Positions 36,406 to 44,840 of a DNA stretch of 64,000 bases are shown one piece after another. The stretch spans positions 7,483,501 through 7,547,500 of the forward strand of contig NZ_CP109444.1 in assembly GCF_036227225.1 (NCBI RefSeq), given 5' to 3'. Position numbers and translations under genes: made by a program. Source of the stretch: Streptomyces sp. NBC_01478. Its GTDB lineage: Bacteria > Actinomycetota > Actinomycetes > Streptomycetales > Streptomycetaceae. Under the pieces are notes generated by a model. It worked only from the letters and a program-made list of their open reading frames with translations. It did no database searches and was not told the DNA's origin. Positions within the stretch are counted from its first letter, which is position 1; each line of letters starts with the position of its first letter.

Positions 36406-36438
36406 GGCGTACCGGTCGGTACGCCCTACGTCCGTAGG
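36406..36438 (-). promoter_or_regulatory. Two adjacent palindromes: candidate TetR-type operators
   Basis: GGCGTACCGGTCGGTACGCC (36406-36425) is a perfect inverted repeat with 9-base arms and a 2-base centre. It runs into CCTACGTCCGTAGG (36425-36438), arms of six, centre TC. They end 29 bases before the enoyl-CoA hydratase ATG, where a repressor would block transcription. Confidence 0.6.
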
Positions 36439-36610
36439 ACAGCATGGCGGAGATCACCGTCCGCGCACCGGACCGGACGTGTGACCTGCGTCAAAGAATT
36501 CTGGTCCGGATCGGGTCGGCCGAGGTCGCCGCGGCGGCGGAGTATCGCAGTCGCATCGGCGAATTGAGTGGTTTTGCTCGCGCGCGTTGCGCAAGCGATG
36601 CCGACTGATG

Positions 36611-36641
36611 TTGGTCATCGGGTCCTGAGATGCGGGATAAT
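36611..36641 (+). promoter_or_regulatory. Candidate promoter for the DUF3117 gene
   Basis: TTGGTC (36611-36616) and GATAAT (36636-36641), spaced by 19 bases, 112 bases upstream of ATG 36753. Good -10, fair -35, slightly long spacer. Confidence 0.42.
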
Positions 36642-36752
36642 GGCTTGGAAGCAATGTGTTCGATGCCGGTGACGCGTGTCTCATTAGGGGCCGCGCGTGC
36701 CCTCCATGGGGCCGTCGGCGACGATGAGCTGGTTTCAGGAAGGGGAACGAGC

Positions 36753-36920
36753 ATGGCGGCCATGAAGCCGCGGACGGGCGATGGCCCGCTCGAGGTGACC
36801 AAGGAGGGGCGGGGCATCGTCATGCGCGTTCCGCTCGAAGGCGGCGGTCGGCTCGTCGTCGAGCTGACCCCTGACGAGGCCGACGCCCTGGGCGACGCCC
36901 TCAAGAAGGTCGTCGGCTGA
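36753..36920 (+). CDS. DUF3117 small conserved protein
   Basis: 55 residues from ATG 36753, with ribosome site AGGAAGGGG. Sequence starts MAAMKPRTGDGPLEVTKEGR and ends DEADALGDALKKVVG. The family is nearly invariant across actinobacteria, one domain of beta strands plus a helix, with no known function. Extensions upstream to ATG 36630 would precede the ribosome site and are not used. A hairpin terminator follows at 36952. Confidence 0.9.
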   Translation: MAAMKPRTGDGPLEVTKEGRGIVMRVPLEGGGRLVVELTPDEADALGDALKKVVG

Positions 36921-36951
36921 CGCGGCGGAACGCGACCATACCCCTTCAGCC

Positions 36952-36979
36952 ACCCCGGCACCCGAGACGGTGCCGGGGT
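36952..36979 (+). terminator. Terminator hairpin after the DUF3117 gene
   Basis: An 11-base stem, ACCCCGGCACC with its complement, and a six-base loop, 31 bases after the stop codon. It may also serve the convergent methyltransferase gene. Confidence 0.72.
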
Positions 36980-37030
36980 CGCTGCTTTCCCGGGGTTCTA
37001 CGGGGCTCTACGGACTGTCCGGGTCCTGCC

Positions 37031-37663
37031 CTAGCGCTTGACGGCGCACAGCAGGCCGTCGCCCACCGGGAGCAGCGACGGCACCAGCTCCGGGCTCTCG
37101 CGTACGGCGCGGAGCAGCTCGCGCAGCCGTAGGACTTCGGTGGGCTGGGGGCTCGAGTCGACGGTGCGGCCGTTGGCGAAGACGCCCTCGAAGACCACCA
37201 GGCCACCCGTACGCAGCAGGCGCAACGATTCAGCGAGATAGTCCAGGAACTCCAGCCGGTCGCCGTCGCAGAACACCAGGTCGTAGCCGGCGTCCGCGAG
37301 CCGGGGCAGGACGTCCAGGGCGCGGCCCGGGATGAAGCGGGCCCGGTTGCTGGCGAAGCCGCAGGCGCGGAAGGCCTGACGGGCGAACTGCTGGTGGTCC
37401 GGCTCCGGGTCGACGGTGGTCAGTACCCCGTCCGGCCGCATGCCGTACAGAAGATGCATTCCGGAGACGCCGGTCCCGGTGCCGATCTCCGCCACCGCCT
37501 TCGCGTCCACGGTGGCGGCGAGCATCCGCAGCGCGGCGCCCGTGCCGGGCGACACCGAGCGCAGCCCTGCCTCGCGGGCCCGGTCACGGGCCCAGCGCAG
37601 TGCTTCGTCCTCGGCGACATAGGCGTCGGCGAACGCCCAGCTCGTCTGCCGGTTGCCGGTAAT
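37031..37663 (-). CDS. O-methyltransferase family protein with apparent ATT start
   Basis: AdoMet-dependent class I methyltransferase (Methyltransf_3/24-like), 210 residues if started at ATT 37663. The binding motif is [18 protein letters not shown], followed by TTVDPEPDH and [14 protein letters not shown]. The first possible ATG/GTG (GTG 37555) would cut off 36 residues that look coding: [20 protein letters not shown] corresponds to the N-terminal helix seen in the mycobacterial homologue Rv1220c. A GGAGAGG ribosome site ends 4 bases before ATT. GTC 37666 is the other option. It lies divergent from the ECF sigma gene, as Rv1220c does from sigE. Confidence 0.8.
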   Translation of the reverse strand: MTGNRQTSWAFADAYVAEDEALRWARDRAREAGLRSVSPGTGAALRMLAATVDAKAVAEIGTGTGVSGMHLLYGMRPDGVLTTVDPEPDHQQFARQAFRACGFASNRARFIPGRALDVLPRLADAGYDLVFCDGDRLEFLDYLAESLRLLRTGGLVVFEGVFANGRTVDSSPQPTEVLRLRELLRAVRESPELVPSLLPVGDGLLCAVKR

Positions 37664-37716
37664 GACCCTCTCCTGTCCCCGTGGTTGCCTGGGCGTGACT
37701 GTATCCGTTGGTGCCG

Positions 37717-37742
37717 GGAACCTGCTGATGGGACCGGGCGTT
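37717..37742 (+). promoter_or_regulatory. Candidate ECF-type promoter of the sigma factor gene
   Basis: GGAAC (37717-37721), 17 bases, CGTT (37739-37742). This matches the GGAAC/CGTT pattern known for mycobacterial SigE-class promoters, and would place the mRNA start near 37750, upstream of all possible start codons of the sigma gene. Suggests self-activation. Confidence 0.55.
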
Positions 37743-37927
37743 TAGAGGGGGAGGAATGCACTGGGGGACGCGGCCGGAGGGAAGAGCGGGGGATGAGGAT
37801 GGATCAGTACGTCGGGCAGCGGCCCGAGCAGGGGCACGAGCGTCGGCTCGCACCGCCGTCAGGTCGGTATGAGCGTGTATCAAATTCTCGTAAAACCGCT
37901 TATCCGGAGCTAACGGGCGAGGTGGCT

Positions 37928-38701
37928 ATGGTAGGGGCTCCACTGGACACCACCAGAGCCGACAGGGGAGGTGCGGCTGTACCTGTGGATCGGGGAGGAG
38001 TGCTTCGGCGCTTTCTCGGATCGGCGGGCAGGCCGAAATCCGTGAACGACACCGCTGCTGACCACAGCCACGCCGCTGACCATGCCCAGACCGCGACCTT
38101 CTCCACCGACGCGGACGGGCAGGCGTGGACTCCGCCCACCTGGGAGGAGATCGTCAGCACCCACAGCGGCCGTGTGTACCGGCTCGCGTACCGCCTGACG
38201 GGGAACCAGCACGACGCCGAGGACCTCACACAGGAGGTCTTCGTCCGGGTCTTCCGTTCCTTGTCGACGTACACGCCCGGCACCTTCGAGGGCTGGCTGC
38301 ACCGCATCACCACCAACCTCTTCCTGGACATGGTCCGCCGCAAGCAGCGCATCCGTTTCGACGCGCTGGGGGAGGACGCGGCCGAGCGCCTGCCCAGCCG
38401 CGAGCCGTCACCCCAGCAGGTCTTCAACGACGCGCACTTCGACGCGGACGTCCAACAGGCCCTGGACACCCTCGCCCCGGAGTTCCGGGCGGCGGTCGTC
38501 CTGTGCGACATCGAGGGCCTCTCCTACGAGGAGATCGCCGCGACCCTGGGCGTCAAGCTCGGCACGGTCCGCTCCCGGATCCACCGAGGCCGCTCCCAGC
38601 TCCGCAAGGCCCTCGCGCACCGCTCGCCGGAAGCACGGGCCGAGCGCCGTTCCTTCGTGGCGCGTGTGCCCGCGCTGGGGGGAGGGGGCGCGACCGCGTG
38701 A
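37928..38701 (+). CDS. ECF RNA polymerase sigma factor (mycobacterial SigE orthologue)
   Basis: 257 residues from ATG 37928 ([15 protein letters not shown]). In-frame ATGs at 37793 and 37799 would add about 44 residues, and GTG 38042 would remove 38. Sigma region 2 is at about 72-140 ([21 protein letters not shown], then [20 protein letters not shown]); region 4 at about 178-235 ([19 protein letters not shown], then [18 protein letters not shown]). Overlaps the anti-sigma gene as GTGA. With the zinc anti-sigma factor, HtrA and TatB downstream, it is the envelope-stress sigma factor equivalent to M. tuberculosis SigE, not the S. coelicolor gene called sigE. Confidence 0.93.
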   Translation: MVGAPLDTTRADRGGAAVPVDRGGVLRRFLGSAGRPKSVNDTAADHSHAADHAQTATFSTDADGQAWTPPTWEEIVSTHSGRVYRLAYRLTGNQHDAEDLTQEVFVRVFRSLSTYTPGTFEGWLHRITTNLFLDMVRRKQRIRFDALGEDAAERLPSREPSPQQVFNDAHFDADVQQALDTLAPEFRAAVVLCDIEGLSYEEIAATLGVKLGTVRSRIHRGRSQLRKALAHRSPEARAERRSFVARVPALGGGGATA

Positions 38702-39687
38702 GTGGATCACGTCCTACGCCTGCGGAGCAGCACCTGGGAGACCGACTTTCCGCCCTGGTGGACGGGGAGCTCGGTCATGAGTCGCGCGAGCGTGTACTGG
38801 CGCATCTGGCCACCTGCACGAAGTGCAAGGCCGAGGCCGACGCACAGCGCCGACTGAAGAACGTGTTCGCGGAAATGGCCCCGCCGCCCCCCTCCGAGAG
38901 CTTCCTGGCCCGTCTGCAGGGGCTTCCCGGTGGAGGCGGCGACCCGGACGGCGAGGAGCCGCCCGGCGGGGCACTGTTCGCCGCCGGGATCGGTGTCTTC
39001 GGCGTCAAAAGAGACGGCCCGCTCGACGCGTTCGAGTTCGGCTACGTCCCCGCGGGCCCGCACGCGGCCACGGCCCTGACCCCGTCCGCCCCTTCCCGGT
39101 CCGCCCGCGAGGGCTTCCGTATCCATGACGTCAGCCGGCACGACGCCGACCGCTCCGCCTCGCGCGGGATGCGGTTCGCGTTCGTCGCCGCCGGGGCAGT
39201 GTCCCTGGCCGCGATCGCGCTGGGCGGGGTGGCCACGGTCGCGCCGGGCGACGCAGCCGCGGAGGTGCGGGGCGGTACGGGCGTGACACCGGCGCGTACG
39301 CAGGGCACGGGCGCGGCGGCGGCCACCGACGCGGGGCGTCGCCGTGGCGTCGGACCCCTGCTCGCCCAGGGGACGAGCCAGCGGTCGATGCTCGGCGACA
39401 CCGCGGTCCAGCCGACCTCCGTCTCCGCGCCGCTGCTGCCCGGAGTGCCCTCGCCCGCGGTCGTCCAGGGCGACGAGGTCCTGCACACGCTGACCGCGCC
39501 GGTGATGGCCGGAGCGGCGGTCATGTCCCCGCTGATACGCCCGATCGACGCGACCCCGCCGATCGCCCTCACGTCGTGGTCCACGGCCCCCGAGGTCATG
39601 GCCCCCGGCCTGCTCCGCGCACCGGCCCCCGACACCACCTCGTCCCCCTCTCCCACCCCGACCTCCCCCTCCCACCCGCTCCACTGA
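38698..39687 (+). CDS. Membrane-anchored zinc anti-sigma factor (RseA-like)
   Basis: 329 residues from GTG 38698. The N-terminal zf-HC2 domain [20 protein letters not shown] leads to His-x3-Cys-x2-Cys (HLATCTKC, about residues 38-45), the zinc site that clamps the sigma factor. A Pro/Gly linker follows, then a single membrane helix ([20 protein letters not shown], about 160-180), then an outside Ser/Thr/Pro/Ala tail ending [13 protein letters not shown]. Coupled by GTGA to the sigma gene. The HtrA protease encoded next could release the sigma factor by cleavage (inference). Confidence 0.9.
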   Translation: MSGSRPTPAEQHLGDRLSALVDGELGHESRERVLAHLATCTKCKAEADAQRRLKNVFAEMAPPPPSESFLARLQGLPGGGGDPDGEEPPGGALFAAGIGVFGVKRDGPLDAFEFGYVPAGPHAATALTPSAPSRSAREGFRIHDVSRHDADRSASRGMRFAFVAAGAVSLAAIALGGVATVAPGDAAAEVRGGTGVTPARTQGTGAAAATDAGRRRGVGPLLAQGTSQRSMLGDTAVQPTSVSAPLLPGVPSPAVVQGDEVLHTLTAPVMAGAAVMSPLIRPIDATPPIALTSWSTAPEVMAPGLLRAPAPDTTSSPSPTPTSPSHPLH

Positions 39688-39764
39688 CCGGCCCCTGCGC
39701 CACGACCCGCGAACCTGGTTGAATCCGGGGAGTACGGGGTGGCGCGGCCAGCGGTGGGGGGACC

Positions 39765-41405
39765 ATGAACGAGGGGACGCCGGAACAGGGGCCCGCGAGG
39801 ACGAACAACGGGGACGCCGGGGATGCCGGGGCCACCGATGGGGACTTTGCGCTACGGCCGCCGAGTGCGTTGCGGGAAGCCGGCGCCGAGACGGGTCGGC
39901 TTGCGGGCGGGGCTCCAACCGGCCGTGTGGTCGCGGGTGTTGACGGTGACGTCGAACCGACACCTCCCGCGCCCGAACCCCCGACCGCCCAGGGCGCGAT
40001 CCTCCCGCCCCCTGAGCAACCCAAACCCCTGCACGACCCCGACCTCTACAGCACCCCGCCGTACGGCGGGCCCGGCCCCTGGGCGCCCGCACCGCCCATT
40101 CCGCATCCGGCGGGTGCCTCCACGCCCGGCACGGCCCCACAGGCCCCCACAGCAGCTCCTGGCGCTGCCGCACCGCCCGTCTCCGACACCCCACCCACCC
40201 CACCCATCAACCCCTGGGCCCGCTACGACCCCTGGGCATCCCCCGCCCCCCTCCAGCAGACCGGCACCCCCACCCTCACCCCCGAGCAGCGCCGCACCCG
40301 CGCCCGGAAACTCCTCGCCGCCTCGGCCGTCGCCCTCGCCCTCCTCAGCGGCGTTATCGGAGGCGTCGTAGGAGCGCGTCTGGAGCGGGGCAGTGAGGGT
40401 GGGGACGTCGTGTTGCCGCAGGCCGGGGCGGAGGACGGTGGGCGGGCGCCCGGCAGCGTCGCCGGGATCGCCGCCCGGGCCCTGCCCAGTGTGGTGACGC
40501 TGCATGTGACCGGGGACGAGGAGTCGGGGACCGGTACCGGGATCGTGCTGGACACCCGGGGGCACATCCTCACCAACAACCATGTCGTGCAGCCCGCCGG
40601 CGGTGACGGTTCGATATCCGTGAGTTTCAGTGGGGGACAGACCGTCAGGGCCAAGGTCGTCGGGCACGACACCGGGTACGACCTCGCCGTCGTGCAGGTG
40701 AGCGGGGTGCGCGGGCTCAAGCCGATGCCGCTCGGGAACTCCGACAACGTGCGGGTCGGTGACCCCGTCGTGGCGATCGGCGCGCCCTTCGGTCTCGACA
40801 ACACCGTGACCTCCGGGATCATCAGCGCCAAGGAGCGGCCCATCACGGCCGGCGGTGAGGCGTCGGACGGGAGCGATGTGTCGTACGTCGACGCCCTGCA
40901 GACCGACGCGCCCATCAACCCCGGCAACTCCGGCGGGCCGTTGCTCGATGCGCGCGGGCGGCTCGTCGGGGTCAACTCGGCGATCCGGTCCGCCGACGAC
41001 GGGTCCGGGGCGGAGGACGGACAGGCCGGGTCGATCGGGCTCGGGTTCGCCATTCCGGTCAACCAGGCCAAGCGGGTCGCCGAGGAACTGATCAACACCG
41101 GCAGGGCGACCCACCCGGTCATCGGCGTCACCCTCGACCTGGACTACACCGGAGACGGAGCCCGCGTCGCCACGAAGGGCAACGACGACGGCCCCGCCGT
41201 CACCGCGGGCGGACCCGGTGCCGAGGCCGGCCTCAAGGCGGGCGACGTCATCACCGAGGTCGACGGCGAGCGCGTCCACTCCGGCGACGAACTCATCGTC
41301 AGGACCCGCGCCCACCGCCCCGGCGACCACCTGCGCCTGACCCTCCGGCGGGACGGCGAAGACCTGACCGTGTCGCTCGTCCTGGGCTCCTCGACCGGTG
41401 GATGA
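39765..41405 (+). CDS. HtrA/DegP-type membrane serine protease with PDZ domain
   Basis: 546 residues from ATG 39765. A Pro-rich cytoplasmic region of about 180 residues (YGGPGPWAPAPP and similar) precedes one helix (LLAASAVALALLSGVIGGVV, about 186-206), then the outside protease with catalytic His273 (TNNHVV), Asp306 (GYDLAV) and Ser389 (GNSGGP). A C-terminal PDZ domain spans about 445-540 (GLKAGDVITEVDGERVHSGD). Envelope quality control; expected member of the sigma factor's regulon and possible protease of the anti-sigma factor. Confidence 0.93.
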   Translation: MNEGTPEQGPARTNNGDAGDAGATDGDFALRPPSALREAGAETGRLAGGAPTGRVVAGVDGDVEPTPPAPEPPTAQGAILPPPEQPKPLHDPDLYSTPPYGGPGPWAPAPPIPHPAGASTPGTAPQAPTAAPGAAAPPVSDTPPTPPINPWARYDPWASPAPLQQTGTPTLTPEQRRTRARKLLAASAVALALLSGVIGGVVGARLERGSEGGDVVLPQAGAEDGGRAPGSVAGIAARALPSVVTLHVTGDEESGTGTGIVLDTRGHILTNNHVVQPAGGDGSISVSFSGGQTVRAKVVGHDTGYDLAVVQVSGVRGLKPMPLGNSDNVRVGDPVVAIGAPFGLDNTVTSGIISAKERPITAGGEASDGSDVSYVDALQTDAPINPGNSGGPLLDARGRLVGVNSAIRSADDGSGAEDGQAGSIGLGFAIPVNQAKRVAEELINTGRATHPVIGVTLDLDYTGDGARVATKGNDDGPAVTAGGPGAEAGLKAGDVITEVDGERVHSGDELIVRTRAHRPGDHLRLTLRRDGEDLTVSLVLGSSTGG

Positions 41406-41628
41406 GCCGGGGACGAGCCGTGGATTGACAGAAACGTCACAGGTGAGAGCCCTGCGCACCGTCCCACTAGGCAAACAACCCGGAAAACCGTTCGTGTACA
41501 CCCACTCGTAGCCCCCGGGACAGTACCGGTCGGGTGGGATCGCCGGGTACCGTGGACCCGGCCCGGACCACGGAAGACCGCACAGACCACCGAGGGCCGA
41601 GGACCGAGGACATCGCTAGGAGCTTCAG

Positions 41629-42069
41629 GTGTTCAATGACATAGGACCGCTAGAGCTGGTGACGATCATCGTCCTCGCCGTGCTCGTCTTCGGTCCGGAC
41701 AAGCTCCCGAAGGTCATCCAGGACGTCATGCGGACGATCCGGAAGATCCGAGAGTTCTCGGAGAGCGCCAAGGCGGACATCCGCGAGGAGCTGGGCCCGG
41801 AGTTCAAGGACTTCGAGTTCGAGGACCTCAACCCCAAGACGTTCCTGCGCAAGCAGTTGGACAACGACGAGCTGGGGCTCAAGGAGATCCGCAACGGCTT
41901 CGACCTGAAGAAGGAGATGGCCGAGGTCACGGAGGCGGTCCAGAGCGCCGACACCCCCTCGTCCTCCTCCTCTTCCTCCCCGTCGTCCAGCGGTCGGCTC
42001 GACATGACCAAGAAGCCCGAGGACCCGGAGAAGGACGACCGCCCGCCCTTCGACGCGGACGCCACCTGA
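41629..42069 (+). CDS. tatB: Sec-independent protein translocase subunit TatB
   Basis: 146 residues from GTG 41629, with TAGGAG upstream. Part of the twin-arginine export complex that receives folded proteins from TatC. N-terminal helix LELVTIIVLAVLVFGPDKLP with the FGP hinge, then an amphipathic helix (KVIQDVMRTIRKIREFSE). The soluble tail is acidic, with a poly-Ser stretch (PSSSSSSSPSSS) and ends DKKPEDPEKDD-like. It lies after htrA as in M. tuberculosis (Rv1224). The 223-base gap before it may hold its own promoter; I see no clear one. Confidence 0.92.
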   Translation: MFNDIGPLELVTIIVLAVLVFGPDKLPKVIQDVMRTIRKIREFSESAKADIREELGPEFKDFEFEDLNPKTFLRKQLDNDELGLKEIRNGFDLKKEMAEVTEAVQSADTPSSSSSSSPSSSGRLDMTKKPEDPEKDDRPPFDADAT

Positions 42070-42348
42070 CCCTCCCGGGCGTCTTCCGCACCACATCCCG
42101 GGCACATCCCGAGCGCCTCGCGGAAACCTCCCCGAGCCCCTCTCACGTGACGCGTCTCATACCTCCGCGTACCTCCGCCATGCCCTCGTACGGCCTGAAC
42201 ACGGCCTCTCCGCGCCTCGCGCGCCGGGCGCTTTCCGGGCTGCCTCGCACGAGGTGGCTATGCTGCCGAGTTGTTGTGCGGACCGGGCGAGTCGCCCGAA
42301 GGGGGGCGGGCCGCCCCGGTCCGACGAGAACGAGGAGGCGTCCGGAGC

Positions 42349-43008
42349 ATGGAGACGACGAGTCGGGTAGGCGCGCAGGCGCCGGCCGCGGAGGGTGGAC
42401 AACAGGTCCCCTCCGCCCGCCGCACGGTCGACGGCTACCTGCTGGCGCCCTTCCCGTGGTACGGCCTCGACGAGGCCTTCACGGGACCGCGCTGGCTGAT
42501 GCAGGTGGGCATGGCGGCGGACGGAGCGGTCGAGCACGGTTCGGTCGGGCACGGCGACGAGCCCTCCGTACGCAACGAAGGCACGGAGGACAAGGAGAAG
42601 TTCGCGGTGGTCGTCACCGTCGCGGGCAACCCGGCTCGGCGCACCGCCGACGGCACCGGGCTCCTGGAGGCCACATCGGTGTCCTCCGCGGCCTGGCTCG
42701 CCGGGGTGGGGCTGCTGTCCTTCACCTGGCCCGGGCAGATGGACCACACCCTGCGGGACGACTGGCTTGAGCAGCAGACGGAGACGGCGTGGGTGCTGGC
42801 GGACGATCTCGCCGGTGACGACTGGTCGACGCTGTCCCTGCCGGTGGACGGGGTGCCTACGCCGTTCCACTACCGCGAGTCCGAGTTCGGCTGGGTGTTG
42901 GCCGGGTCCACTCAGGCGGGGGTGCACGTGGGGGCGTACGGCAGGGGGATGAGCGCGTACGGGCTCGGCTTCGCCATGATCAAGGACATCGCTGCGTACG
43001 CCCAGTAG
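42349..43008 (+). CDS. Conserved hypothetical protein (Streptomyces)
   Basis: 219 residues from ATG 42349, with AGGAGG 10 bases upstream. No signal or helix; soluble, acidic. Conserved-looking blocks: VDGYLLAPFPWYGLDEAF, GVGLLSFTWPGQMDHTLRDD and FHYRESEFGWVLAGSTQAGV, which read like a beta-rich fold. I do not recognise a domain. It lies between tatB and mrp and is bounded on its right by a very strong hairpin. Confidence 0.78.
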   Translation: METTSRVGAQAPAAEGGQQVPSARRTVDGYLLAPFPWYGLDEAFTGPRWLMQVGMAADGAVEHGSVGHGDEPSVRNEGTEDKEKFAVVVTVAGNPARRTADGTGLLEATSVSSAAWLAGVGLLSFTWPGQMDHTLRDDWLEQQTETAWVLADDLAGDDWSTLSLPVDGVPTPFHYRESEFGWVLAGSTQAGVHVGAYGRGMSAYGLGFAMIKDIAAYAQ

Positions 43009-43011
43009 CGG

Positions 43012-43061
43012 TTACGACGATGGGGGCGCCGTCCGGTGAGACGGCGCCCCCATCGTCGTAA
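43012..43061. terminator. Very strong bidirectional terminator
   Basis: A 22-base perfect inverted repeat, TTACGACGATGGGGGCGCCG plus TC, with its complement and a six-base loop. It occupies almost the whole gap between the hypothetical gene ending at 43008 and mrp ending at 43070. Confidence 0.9.
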
Positions 43062-43069
43062 GAAGATCC

Positions 43070-44203
43070 CTAGAACTTGTTCCTCGGTGTGATCCCCAGC
43101 GACATGCCCGAAAGACCCCGCTGACGTCCCCCCAGCTTCCCCGCGATCGCCCGCAGGGCCGCGCCCGCCGGGGAGTCCGGGTCCGTCAGGACGACCGGCT
43201 TGCCCTCGTCGCCGCCCTCGCGGAGGCGTACGTCGATGGGGATGCTGCCCAGTACCGGAACCGACGCACCCGTCGTGCGGGTCAGGCCGTCCGCCACCGA
43301 CTGGCCGCCGCCGGTGCCGAAGACGTCGACCATCTCGCCGCAGTGCGGGCACGGCAGGCCCGCCATGTTCTCGACCACGCCGACGATCTTCTGGTGGGTC
43401 TGTACGGCGATGGAGCCGGCCCGCTCGGCGACCTCGGCCGCCGCCTGCTGAGGGGTCGTCACGACCAGGATCTCGGCGTTCGGGACGAGCTGGGCGACCG
43501 AGATCGCGATGTCGCCCGTGCCGGGGGGCAGGTCCAGAAGCAGGACGTCCAGGTCGCCCCAGTACACGTCCGCCAGGAACTGCTGGAGCGCGCGGTGCAG
43601 CATCGGGCCGCGCCACACCACCGGTGCGTTGCCCGGCGTGAACATGCCGATGGAGATGACCTTCACGCCGTGTGCCGACGGCGGCATGATCATGTTCTCG
43701 ACCTGGGTGGGACGGCCGTCGGCGCCCAGCATGCGCGGGACGGAGTGGCCGTAGATGTCGGCGTCGACGACACCGACCTTGAGACCGTCGGCGGCCATCG
43801 CGGCCGCGAGGTTCACCGTCACCGAGGACTTGCCGACGCCGCCCTTGCCGGAGGCGACCGCGTACACGCGGGTGAGGGAGCCGGGCTGCGCGAAGGGGAC
43901 CTCGCGCTCGGTCTTGCCACCGCGCAGGGCGGTCGCGAGTTCCTTGCGCTGCTCGTCGCTCATCACGTCGAGGGTCACGTCGACACCGGTGACACCCTCG
44001 ACACCCAGGACCGCCTCCGTCACGCGCTGCGTGATCGTCTCGCGCATGGGGCAGCCGGAGACCGTCAGGTACACGGTGACCGCGACCGCTCCGTCCGCAC
44101 CGATCTCCACCGACTTGACCATCCCCAACTCGGTGATGGGTCGGTTGATCTCGGGGTCGTTCACCGTCGACAGCGCTTCACGCACCGCGTCTTCCGTAGC
44201 CAT
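43070..44203 (-). CDS. mrp: Mrp/NBP35-type iron-sulfur cluster carrier ATPase
   Basis: 377 residues from ATG 44203. Carries and delivers Fe-S clusters. The N-terminal MIP18-like (DUF59) domain includes VSGCPMRETI (Cys52 region). The ATPase domain has the deviant Walker A SGKGGVGKSS and the VVDADIYGHS motif, and the CPHC motif (LPCPHCGEMVDVFG) near the C-terminus that binds the bridging cluster. TACCAT lies 7 bases before the ATG, a leaderless arrangement. It is near tatB as in M. tuberculosis (Rv1229c). Confidence 0.93.
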   Translation of the reverse strand: MATEDAVREALSTVNDPEINRPITELGMVKSVEIGADGAVAVTVYLTVSGCPMRETITQRVTEAVLGVEGVTGVDVTLDVMSDEQRKELATALRGGKTEREVPFAQPGSLTRVYAVASGKGGVGKSSVTVNLAAAMAADGLKVGVVDADIYGHSVPRMLGADGRPTQVENMIMPPSAHGVKVISIGMFTPGNAPVVWRGPMLHRALQQFLADVYWGDLDVLLLDLPPGTGDIAISVAQLVPNAEILVVTTPQQAAAEVAERAGSIAVQTHQKIVGVVENMAGLPCPHCGEMVDVFGTGGGQSVADGLTRTTGASVPVLGSIPIDVRLREGGDEGKPVVLTDPDSPAGAALRAIAGKLGGRQRGLSGMSLGITPRNKF

Positions 44204-44210
44204 AGGGTCG

Positions 44211-44216
44211 ATGGTA
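44211..44216 (-). promoter_or_regulatory. TANNNT box 7 bases before mrp
   Basis: TACCAT, then CGACCCT, then ATG 44203 on the minus strand. Confidence 0.48.
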
Positions 44217-44246
44217 CGGCGCCGCGCGTGGCCCCAGGTAAGTCGG

Positions 44247-44840
44247 TCACCGGTCGTCTACGTCACGTCCGCGCGACCGTTCCGCCGGGAATACGACGTG
44301 TTTGCGGTGACCGTTCTCGCGCTCATCGAGCTCTTTCACCAGGTCCTGGAGTTCGGAGCGGATCCAGTCCCGGGTCGCCACCTCGCCGAGACCGATGCGC
44401 AGGGCGGCGATCTCGCGGGTGAGGTACTCGGTGTCGGCGATCGACCGCTCGTTCTGCTTGCGGTCCTGTTCGAGGTTGACCTTGTCGCGGTCGTCCTGCC
44501 GGTTCTGCGCGAGCAGGATCAGCGGGGCCGCGTACGAGGCCTGCAACGACAGCATCAACGTCAGGAAGATGAACGGGTAGTTGTCGAACCGCACATCGCG
44601 CGGGGCGAAGATGTTCCACAGCACCCACGCGACGATGACGACCGTCATCCAGACGATGAACCGCCCGGTGCCCAGGAACCGCGCGATCCGCTCCGAGAGC
44701 CGCCCGAAGGCCTCCGGGTCGTACTCGGGCAGCAGCCGGCGCCGGGGCGGGCGCGGCTGGTCGAGCCGGGCCCGCGGCCGGGTGGTGGCGGTCGCGCCCG
44801 CCGGTGTCCGCTCGCGCGTGGTCTCGCGCTCAGGAGTCAT
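44247..44840 (-). CDS. DUF1003 membrane protein
   Basis: 197 residues from ATG 44840, overlapping the end of the upstream gene by 11 bases. Two membrane helices (FIVWMTVVIVAWVLWNIFA and FLTLMLSLQASYAAPLILLA) separated by the family's DNYPFIF stretch, then a charged coiled-coil tail (NRQDDRDKVNLEQDRKQNER). Function of the family is unknown. Overlap with the MgtE-N/CBS gene suggests they work together in divalent-cation handling (inference). Confidence 0.88.
   Translation of the reverse strand: MTPERETTRERTPAGATATTRPRARLDQPRPPRRRLLPEYDPEAFGRLSERIARFLGTGRFIVWMTVVIVAWVLWNIFAPRDVRFDNYPFIFLTLMLSLQASYAAPLILLAQNRQDDRDKVNLEQDRKQNERSIADTEYLTREIAALRIGLGEVATRDWIRSELQDLVKELDERENGHRKHVVFPAERSRGRDVDDR

Larger units (their letters stand above)
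36378..36752. other. Divergent intergenic region
   Basis: A 375-base region without a convincing gene. It contains the paired palindromes near the enoyl-CoA hydratase start (36406-36438) and a promoter candidate for the DUF3117 gene (36611-36641). The part 36500-36700 is AT-richer than its surroundings, as promoters are in this genome. Confidence 0.65.
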
